From B73-G16 sp964611295 (GTDB lineage Bacteria; Desulfobacterota; B13-G15): a stretch of 64,000 nt of DNA. The DNA is taken from positions 1-64,000 of the forward strand of contig CAZSWV010000007.1 in assembly GCA_964611295.1 (NCBI GenBank), in the 5' to 3' direction. How positions within the stretch are numbered: position 1 is the stretch's first letter; each line of letters starts with the position of its first letter. This document shows, one piece after another, positions 58,601 through 64,000 of this stretch. Under the pieces are notes generated by a model that was not told the DNA's origin, ran no database searches, and saw only the letters and a program-made list of their open reading frames with translations. The position numbers were made by a program, and so were the translations under genes.

Positions 58601-58948
58601 ATGATAGTGAAGAACCCACATGACCCAGATGTGATACGCACCACCGAGGTCATATCAAAGGGGGCCACCATCCGTTGGTTATTGACTGAGAACGTCTTGC
58701 GAGGGCTACAGTACATAGCCTATGCCGTCCTGCCGCCAGGTAAAGAGATCGAGGAACACATCGATCCTGTAGAAGAGGTCTTCTTCGTCTTAAAAGGTAG
58801 AGGGCTAATTGAGGTCGAAGGGGAAAGACGCGAGTTAAAAGAAAAGGACCTCGTCCTAGTTCCCGCAGGTACGGCCCATTCCTTGAAAAACCACACTGAT
58901 GAAAGGCTCGAGCTCTTGGTCATCGCTGCATATCCAAGGCGGAAGTAG
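58601..58948 (+). CDS. Cupin-domain protein
   Basis: 115 residues with a single cupin barrel. Motif 1-like GKEIEEHIDPVEEVFFVLKGRG and motif 2-like LVPAGTAHSLKNHTDE supply possible metal ligands (H53, E58 and H97 approximately). It lacks a fused domain. Small stand-alone cupins may be dioxygenases, isomerases or sensors; none is indicated by context. It is divergent from argF and convergent with purA, whose 3' end it overlaps by 29 bases. ATG 58601 has AAAGG two bases upstream, an unusually short gap. Confidence 0.82.
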   Translation: MIVKNPHDPDVIRTTEVISKGATIRWLLTENVLRGLQYIAYAVLPPGKEIEEHIDPVEEVFFVLKGRGLIEVEGERRELKEKDLVLVPAGTAHSLKNHTDERLELLVIAAYPRRK

Positions 58949-60245
58949 CCCTCACAAAAGAAAAAGGAGTCCCCAAGGCCACCGTTTCCTCCCTACTTGG
59001 CCCAAGGGAAAGCAACAAAAGGGGTACTCCAAGTAGTTCCTGGATCCTCTCAGCATACCTTTTGACCTGAAGGGGCAATTCACCCCAGGACCGTTTTCCC
59101 CTTAGGTCTTCTGTCCAACCCTCCATTTCCTCATAAACGGGCTTACACCTGTAAAGTTCCTCTGTCGAATAAGGAAAGACATCCGTCACCTTTTGGTCCA
59201 CTTCGTAGGCTACACAGATCTTGAGCTTCTTTAGGCCTGTCAAAACGTCCAGCTTCGTTAAGGCCACACCACCCATCCCGTTTACCCGTATCGCATGCTT
59301 GACAGCCACTGCGTCAAACCACCCGCAACGCCTAGGCCTACCAGTGGTCGCCCCGTATTCTCCTCCTTTCTCCCTAAGGTGGTCGCCTAAGGCATCTCTT
59401 AGCTCTGTAGGGAAAGGCCCCTCGCCTACACGGGTGCTGTAGGCCTTGACCACCCCAAGTACGAAATCCACCTGTGTGGGGCCTATCCCCGCACCACAAC
59501 ATGCGCTCCCTGCCACCGTGTTGGAAGAAGTCACAAAGGGATAGGTACCATGGTCTACATCGAGAAGGGTCCCTTGGGCGCCTTCGAAGAGCACCTTTTT
59601 GCCTTTTGAGATCTGCTCGTGAAGGTAAAGGGAAGTGTTGACAATGTTACGGCTCAACTTTTCGCCATAAAAAAGGAGTTCTTCCAAAAGAGGGGCCAAT
59701 TCCAAAGGCTTCAGCCCATAAAGCTTCTGAAGCAGGAGGTTTTTCTCGCTAAGGGCGCTCTCAAGCTTTTCCCTTAAGACCTCCTCCCTTAACAAGTCCC
59801 CCATCCTTAAACCTACGCGGGAAACTTTGTCTTCGTAAGCAGGGCCTATACCCCTTAAGGTCGTCCCAAGTGGCCTTTTCCTCAATCCTTCTTTGGCCTT
59901 GTCCAAAAGCTTGTGATAAGGCAGGACCACATGGGCGGCTTCGCTTATCAAAAGCTGGGCAGGATCCTCGAGAAAGCCCTTTTTACGCAATAGCTCCATC
60001 TCCTCGAGGAGCTCAGCAGGGTCTATGACTACGCCGTTTCCTATAACGCACTTCTTCTCCGGGTAAAGGATACCAGAGGGGATAAGATGTAAGACGATCT
60101 TCTCGCCTCCAACGACTATCGTGTGGCCTGCATTGCTTCCCCCTTGGAAACGTACGATTACATCTGCTTCTTCTGCCAAGATGTCTACTACCTTACCCTT
60201 CCCCTCATCACCCCATTGGGCACCTATAACAACTACACTGGGCAT
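58920..60245 (-). CDS. purA: Adenylosuccinate synthetase
   Basis: 441 residues; converts IMP and aspartate to adenylosuccinate with GTP. VVVIGAQWGDEGKGKVVDIL (about 4-23) is the phosphate-binding loop with the catalytic aspartate, GSNAGHTIVVGGEKI follows with the catalytic histidine, then TTLRGIGPAYEDKVSR and TTGRPRRCGWFDAVAV. Length is typical. It begins nine bases after serA on the same strand, so purine and serine/glycine synthesis genes are transcribed together. The 3' end overlaps the cupin gene. Confidence 0.97.
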   Translation of the reverse strand: MPSVVVIGAQWGDEGKGKVVDILAEEADVIVRFQGGSNAGHTIVVGGEKIVLHLIPSGILYPEKKCVIGNGVVIDPAELLEEMELLRKKGFLEDPAQLLISEAAHVVLPYHKLLDKAKEGLRKRPLGTTLRGIGPAYEDKVSRVGLRMGDLLREEVLREKLESALSEKNLLLQKLYGLKPLELAPLLEELLFYGEKLSRNIVNTSLYLHEQISKGKKVLFEGAQGTLLDVDHGTYPFVTSSNTVAGSACCGAGIGPTQVDFVLGVVKAYSTRVGEGPFPTELRDALGDHLREKGGEYGATTGRPRRCGWFDAVAVKHAIRVNGMGGVALTKLDVLTGLKKLKICVAYEVDQKVTDVFPYSTEELYRCKPVYEEMEGWTEDLRGKRSWGELPLQVKRYAERIQELLGVPLLLLSLGPSREETVALGTPFSFVRATSALDMQR

Positions 60246-60254
60246 CTCGGACCC

Positions 60255-61838
60255 TCAAAGCTCCAAAAGTTGGACGCTCAAGACGTGGGGTAGTTTTTTC
60301 AGGTCCTCCAATACGTCAGCCGAAGGCAGGGTATCCAGATGGAGGATACAAAGGGACTTCCCACCCCTCATATCCCTGCCAAACTGCATGTTGCCTATGT
60401 TTATCCCCTTAAGGCCCAAGGTGGTACCGATGTTCCCTATCACTCCGGGTCTGTCCTCCGTATGGATGAGCAACACTATCCCTTCAGGTGCTACCTCCAC
60501 AGGATATTCGTTGATCCTCACAAGCCTCGGCTCCTTTTTGCCGAACAAGGTCCCTGAAACCACCGACTCCCTACCGTCACCTTCCCCTTTAAGGGTGATA
60601 AGGCTCGTGAAGTCCGCCTCTTCGCTTATCTTGGACTCGTAATACTCTATGCCCCTCTCCTTTGCCACAAAGGTGGCATTGACCTCGTTGACCCCCTCTT
60701 CTAGATAACAACTCATGAGGCCCGAAAGCGCAGAAGCCGTAAGGGGCGCCACGTTGAACTTGGTGACTTCTCCTCTGTATTCGATGGTAAGCTTCCTCAA
60801 AGGATAAGGGAGGATCTTGGCCAAGAAGATCCCCATCTTCTTTGCCAGGTTCAAGAAAGGCCCAATGGTAGCCAGTGTCTCCGCATCCACCGATGGAGCG
60901 TTTACGGCATTGCGGATGGTGCCGTTTTTCAAAAAGTCCACAACCTGTTCCGCTATGGCAATGGCCACGTTCAATTGTGCCTCAAGGGTGGAAGCCCCCA
61001 AGTGGGGCGTACAGACCACGTTTTCTAGCCCTAAAAGGGGGTGATCGGGTGGAGGTGGCTCCACCGAGAAGACGTCAACACCTGCTGCCTTCACCTTACC
61101 AGACCGACAGGCCTCTGCAAGGGCCCCCTCATCGACAATCCCTCCTCTGGCACAGTTCACGATTATCACCCCGTCCTTCATCTTGGAAAAGGCCTCTGGA
61201 CCGATCATCCCCTCGGTCTCCTTGGTCTTGGGGACGTGAAGGGTTATGACATCAGAACGCCTAAGGAGTTCCTCAAGTTCCACTAGTTCTATCCCTTTCT
61301 TCTGGGCGACTTCCCTGGGGATATAGGGATCATAGGCTATCACCTTCATCCCTAACCCTTTTGCCTTGTCGGCCACTATCCTCCCTATGTTCCCAAGTCC
61401 TATAACGCCCAAGGTCTTACCGTGGAGTTCTACGCCTTCGAAACGGCCTCTTTCCCACTTCCCCTCCTTTAGGGACATATGGGCCTGGGGGATGTTACGG
61501 GCAGCAGCAAACATAAGGCCTATAGTATGCTCGGCAGCGGCCATAGCGTTGCCCCCAGGGGTGTTCATGACCACAATGCCCTTTTTGGTGGCAGCCTCCA
61601 CGTCGATGTTGTCCACCCCTGCACCAGCCCTACCTATTACCTTGAGCCTCTTCGCCCTTTCTAGTATCTCAGCTGTGACCTTGGTGCTCGAGCGGACTAT
61701 AAGGGCATCGTATTCGCCGATGATCTCCATTAACTCCGAGGCACTCAACCCCGTCTTTACATCCACCTCAATACCAGGGGTTTCGCGCAATACCTTTAAC
61801 CCCTCTTCGGGCAATTTGTCTGAAACCAACACCTTCAT
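60255..61838 (-). CDS. serA: D-3-phosphoglycerate dehydrogenase
   Basis: 527 residues, the long SerA with C-terminal ASB and ACT domains. First enzyme of serine synthesis. NAD-binding VIGLGNIGRIVADKAKGLGM (about 145-164), catalytic TTPGGNA-type VMNTPGGNAMAAAEHTIGL and the His in TPHLGASTLEAQ. The C-terminal ACT domain (LLIHTEDRPGVIGNIGTTLG) gives probable serine feedback inhibition. It overlaps the upstream aminotransferase gene by four bases, forming a serine module, and purA follows. Confidence 0.97.
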   Translation of the reverse strand: MKVLVSDKLPEEGLKVLRETPGIEVDVKTGLSASELMEIIGEYDALIVRSSTKVTAEILERAKRLKVIGRAGAGVDNIDVEAATKKGIVVMNTPGGNAMAAAEHTIGLMFAAARNIPQAHMSLKEGKWERGRFEGVELHGKTLGVIGLGNIGRIVADKAKGLGMKVIAYDPYIPREVAQKKGIELVELEELLRRSDVITLHVPKTKETEGMIGPEAFSKMKDGVIIVNCARGGIVDEGALAEACRSGKVKAAGVDVFSVEPPPPDHPLLGLENVVCTPHLGASTLEAQLNVAIAIAEQVVDFLKNGTIRNAVNAPSVDAETLATIGPFLNLAKKMGIFLAKILPYPLRKLTIEYRGEVTKFNVAPLTASALSGLMSCYLEEGVNEVNATFVAKERGIEYYESKISEEADFTSLITLKGEGDGRESVVSGTLFGKKEPRLVRINEYPVEVAPEGIVLLIHTEDRPGVIGNIGTTLGLKGINIGNMQFGRDMRGGKSLCILHLDTLPSADVLEDLKKLPHVLSVQLLEL

Positions 61839-62977
61839 AACTTTTCCTCCTCAAAGACCTTCTGCGCCGCCCTTACCCCTGCACCTGGTTCTACAGGATA
61901 ACCCAGTTCCCTCAGCTCCAATTCAAGGGCGGCTATGACCTTTAGCATATCAGCTGGCTGGAAATAACCCATATGGGCTATCCTGATGACCTTTCCCTTT
62001 AAGGCCTCCTGGCCTCCGGCGATAACTATACCGTGCCTCTCCTCAAGCCTGTCCTTCAACTTCTCTCCGTTCACCGAAGGCGGAACCTTTATAGCCGTGA
62101 CGGTAGGGCTCGGAGCCTTGGAGAAGACCTCAAGTCCCATGGCCTTCACGGCCTCTTGAGTGGCACGTGCAAGCACCATATGACGCTTGAAAACCCTCTC
62201 TAACCCCTCAGCCTTTATCCTCCTTAAGGCCTCCCTGAGGCCCACTATCAGGGAGATGGCAGGGGTGAAATGAGTTTGGTTCTTCCTTTGCATCTTAAGT
62301 TCTTCCTTAAGGTCAAAGTAATATTTGGGCAGATCGGAAACCTCCACGAAACGCCAAGCCTTCTCACTCAAGGCTATGAAGGCTAGCCCCGGAGGTACCA
62401 TAAGGGCCTTCTGCGAACCTGCCACCATTACATCTATACCCCATTCATCCATAGGGAGACTTACCCCTCCAAGGGCGCTTATGGCATCGATGATCAATAT
62501 GGTATTGTCCCTTCCTTTTACTATTTCACACAGCTCCTTTATAGGATTCAAAACTCCAGTAGAGGTCTCGCAGGCTTGTACCATAACGGCCTTGATAGTA
62601 GGATCTGCTTCCAAAGCACGCGCAACGAGATCGGGTTCAACCGCTTCCCCCCAGACTACATCTATAGGGACTACTTTAACACCATAGGCCTCACATATTT
62701 CACCCCACCTTTCTCCAAACTTACCTCCTCTTACCACCAAAGCGGTGTCACCCCTACAAAGGGTGTTAACCACCGCTGCCTCCATGGCCCCTGTACCAGA
62801 AGAGGCAAGGATCAAGACGTCCTGTTTTGTCTGAAAGACGTATTTCAATCCTTCCCGTACCTCGGCAAAGATCTCCTCAAAAGCGGGATCCCTATGGTGC
62901 ACCAGGGGTCTTGCCATGGAAAGCAACACATCGTCTGGCACATCTACTGGACCAGGGGAAAAAAGTTGCTTCCTCAT
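61835..62977 (-). CDS. Class V aminotransferase, serine-pyruvate/alanine-glyoxylate type
   Basis: 380 residues, PLP-dependent. LFSPGPVDVPDDVLLSMARP and HHRDPAFEEIFAEVREGL at the N-terminus, LILASSGTGAMEAAVVNTL for PLP phosphate binding, and the Schiff-base lysine in MVAGSQKALMVPPGLAF at about residue 195. In organisms without a classical SerC, this family next to serA performs the phosphoserine or serine transamination step, which is the likely role here; alanine-glyoxylate activity is an alternative. Promoter at 63013-63041. Confidence 0.9.
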   Translation of the reverse strand: MRKQLFSPGPVDVPDDVLLSMARPLVHHRDPAFEEIFAEVREGLKYVFQTKQDVLILASSGTGAMEAAVVNTLCRGDTALVVRGGKFGERWGEICEAYGVKVVPIDVVWGEAVEPDLVARALEADPTIKAVMVQACETSTGVLNPIKELCEIVKGRDNTILIIDAISALGGVSLPMDEWGIDVMVAGSQKALMVPPGLAFIALSEKAWRFVEVSDLPKYYFDLKEELKMQRKNQTHFTPAISLIVGLREALRRIKAEGLERVFKRHMVLARATQEAVKAMGLEVFSKAPSPTVTAIKVPPSVNGEKLKDRLEERHGIVIAGGQEALKGKVIRIAHMGYFQPADMLKVIAALELELRELGYPVEPGAGVRAAQKVFEEEKL

Positions 62978-63012
62978 TCTATCTCCCCCTCGTTATTATT
63001 TTCACAACTTGA

Positions 63013-63041
63013 ATACTACTTTTCCGGTATGTTAAAGTCAA
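63013..63041 (-). promoter_or_regulatory. Promoter of the aminotransferase-serA-purA operon
   Basis: TTGACT (63041-63036), 17 bases, TAGTAT (63018-63013) on the minus strand. The +1 is near 63006, about 29 bases before ATG 62977. Confidence 0.6.
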
Positions 63042-63060
63042 CAGTTGCATCCCTTCTTAA

Positions 63061-63074
63061 ACCCTTTAAAGGGT
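63061..63074. repeat. 14-bp palindrome between the serA operon and the GNAT gene
   Basis: ACCCTTTAAAGGGT, perfectly symmetrical, 20 bases upstream of the -35 box of the serA-operon promoter and 10 bases before the GNAT start. It may be an operator for either side or chance. Confidence 0.3.
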
Positions 63075-63084
63075 AACGGGCCCA

Positions 63085-63579
63085 GTGAGGATGGCGAAGG
63101 GCTTTTATTGCGAATTCAAGAGGCCCTCGCTCGAGGAGTTCAAACAGGTAAGGGGAAGGCTTGTCCAAATTTACAGGGAGGCTTACATAGGACTTGAGCC
63201 TTACGCCTACTCCGATCCTTCGGATATCAAGGGATATATCAACTGGTTGTACCGAACCGATCCAGAAGGGTTTATCATAGCCGTAGGTGAGGACGGGGCA
63301 GTTGGGTTTGTCGCTTGTTGTCGAAACTGGTGGGACAAGGAGTTAGGGGCAATTGGCGAGATCCATGAAATCGCGGTACTGCCCCAGCAGCAGGGAAAGG
63401 GCATAGGCTCAGCCCTGTTGAGGGAGGCACTTTTGTTCCTCGGGGAAGTACATGAGGTCTTTGGGTTATGGGTAGGTGAGGGTAATGAGAGGGCTAAGGC
63501 CTTTTACCTGAAACACGGCTTTGAGCCCATAGGAAGGATGGGCAAATGGATAAGGATGATCTCAAAGAAAAGGCCTTAG
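63085..63579 (+). CDS. GNAT-family N-acetyltransferase
   Basis: 164 residues. Acetyl-CoA motif A is IAVLPQQQGKGIGSALLREA (about 98-117) with the R/Q-x-x-G-x-G/A loop, followed by motif B (GLWVGEGNERAKAFYLKHGF). Acts on an amine; the substrate is unknown. GTG 63085 and ATG 63091 are both possible starts; ribosome binding sites are poor at both. Its 3' end overlaps the M20 peptidase gene by 34 bases, so the two may act together, for example acetylation and deacetylation of an amino acid intermediate. Confidence 0.88.
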   Translation: MRMAKGFYCEFKRPSLEEFKQVRGRLVQIYREAYIGLEPYAYSDPSDIKGYINWLYRTDPEGFIIAVGEDGAVGFVACCRNWWDKELGAIGEIHEIAVLPQQQGKGIGSALLREALLFLGEVHEVFGLWVGEGNERAKAFYLKHGFEPIGRMGKWIRMISKKRP

Positions 63580-64000
63580 GGCTTTTGATGAGGTTAATAT
63601 CCATAGAGAGCGTAACGGGTAAAGAAGGAAAGGCCTTGGAGTTCCTCGGGGAAGAGGCCACAAAGAGGGGGTTTCATTGTAGTCTGGAACCGGTTCCAGG
63701 GGCTACGGGCAATTTGGTCCTTAGACGTGGCAATTCGAAAGTCCTTCTGGCAACCCATGTGGACACTGTCCCTGCATGGGGACATCCCTTTGCCTTTCAT
63801 CCCCACCTCGAAGGAGAAATCCTATGGGGACGTGGTTCCCTTGACGCTAAAGGGCAGATCGTCGCCTTGCTTTTGGCATCTGAGTTGACTGAAGCCCCCT
63901 TTTCCGTGGCCCTTTTTTGTGACGAAGAAGGGGAAGGCAAAGGGTCTAGGTTTTTCTCGCCATCAGAGGGGATAACATGGGCTTTGGTCCTCGAACCAAC
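63546..64000 (+). CDS. M20-family metallopeptidase (ArgE/DapE/LysK type), cut by right edge
   Basis: First ~151 residues of an M20 zinc hydrolase; the rest is beyond the window. ALGLLMRLISIESVTGKEGK, ATHVDTVPAWGHPFAF (first metal His), WGRGSLDAKGQIVA (bridging Asp) and FCDEEGEGKGSRFF (catalytic and ligand glutamates) occur in the right order. The 'GRGxxDAKG' form is typical of LysK/ArgE-like enzymes that remove a protecting group in lysine or arginine synthesis. I chose ATG 63546, since conserved sequence begins just after it; it overlaps the GNAT stop. Confidence 0.88.
   Translation, partial: MDKDDLKEKALGLLMRLISIESVTGKEGKALEFLGEEATKRGFHCSLEPVPGATGNLVLRRGNSKVLLATHVDTVPAWGHPFAFHPHLEGEILWGRGSLDAKGQIVALLLASELTEAPFSVALFCDEEGEGKGSRFFSPSEGITWALVLEP

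Noticed and set aside
58519..58716. 65-codon minus-strand ORF upstream of argF
   Set aside because: It is antisense to the cupin gene and lacks recognisable sequence.
2477..64000. In-frame TGA selenocysteine gene in the window
   Set aside because: I looked for split frames in redox proteins (thioredoxin-like, HEPN, FAD oxidoreductase, oxidoreductase subunits); all are intact with cysteines and no broken frame was found.
1..64000. Mobile elements or prophage
   Set aside because: No transposase, integrase, recombinase or phage structural gene and no terminal inverted repeat pairs were recognised.

Overview
The window looks like chromosome from a compact, strictly anaerobic, diderm bacterium, probably thermophilic and most like the Desulfobacterota/Thermodesulfobacteriota. 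The diderm call rests on LptE, a curli pore (CsgG), TRAP transporters and a large AsmA-like protein. Anaerobiosis rests on the class III ribonucleotide reductase (nrdD/nrdG) and a pyruvate-family 2-oxoacid:ferredoxin oxidoreductase. A DUF6178 protein, known mainly from deltaproteobacterial lineages, points the same way. Heavy use of AGG/AGA arginine codons and a type III-B CRISPR locus fit a thermophile, but this is inference. Genes are tightly packed, with many 4-base stop/start overlaps and several convergent genes whose 3' ends overlap. I saw no rRNA, tRNA, insertion sequence, phage gene or CRISPR repeat array.

Layout. 0-2.1 kb: the 5' end of a cmr1 gene runs off the left edge behind a consensus promoter, with cas6 beside it, downstream of rlmB. 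2.2-5.4 kb: small ORF-selA-rluD-pgeF. 5.4-6.1 kb: AT-rich gap with one small secreted-type ORF. 6.1-8.3 kb: two glycosyltransferases. 8.2-15.8 kb (minus): TRAP system 1, a HEPN protein, hflX (apparently starting at AUA), a membrane methyltransferase-like protein, an FAD oxidoreductase and a small conserved protein. 15.9-19.8 kb (minus): a complete curli locus. 19.8-26.6 kb (plus): six overlapping genes (Memo-like, DUF6178, DUF434, M24 peptidase, metallo-beta-lactamase fold, rlmN). 26.6-35.6 kb (minus): lon-hsp20, AsmA-like, nrdG-thioredoxin-nrdD, with an NrdR box inside the nrdD promoter. 35.7-38.6 kb (plus): DUF3343 Se/S carrier-like protein, nitroreductase, ResB, purQ, HU/IHF.

38.6-52.8 kb (minus) is the most distinctive part. 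It holds two neighbouring catabolic operons, each with its own TRAP transporter. Operon A is dctP-dctQ-dctM, two 2-hydroxyacyl-CoA dehydratase/benzoyl-CoA reductase-family subunits, and a histone-deacetylase-family amidohydrolase. Operon B is a GntR/FCD regulator with a perfect palindrome over its own -10 box, then the gamma subunit, a GltD-like flavoprotein fused to ferredoxin domains, the alpha and beta subunits of a 2-oxoacid oxidoreductase, and dctQ-dctM-dctP, closed by a strong terminator. Operon B resembles NAD-linked phenylglyoxylate dehydrogenase in composition. Together the two suggest import and CoA-dependent breakdown of organic (possibly aromatic) acids.

53-64 kb: an HNH protein; argF-argG-leuS-lptE (minus); a cupin; aminotransferase-serA-purA (minus); then a GNAT acetyltransferase and an M20 peptidase cut by the right edge. 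Several genes appear to have 0-3 nt leaders (the 8.4 kb small gene, the Memo-like gene, gntR), so leaderless translation may be common here.
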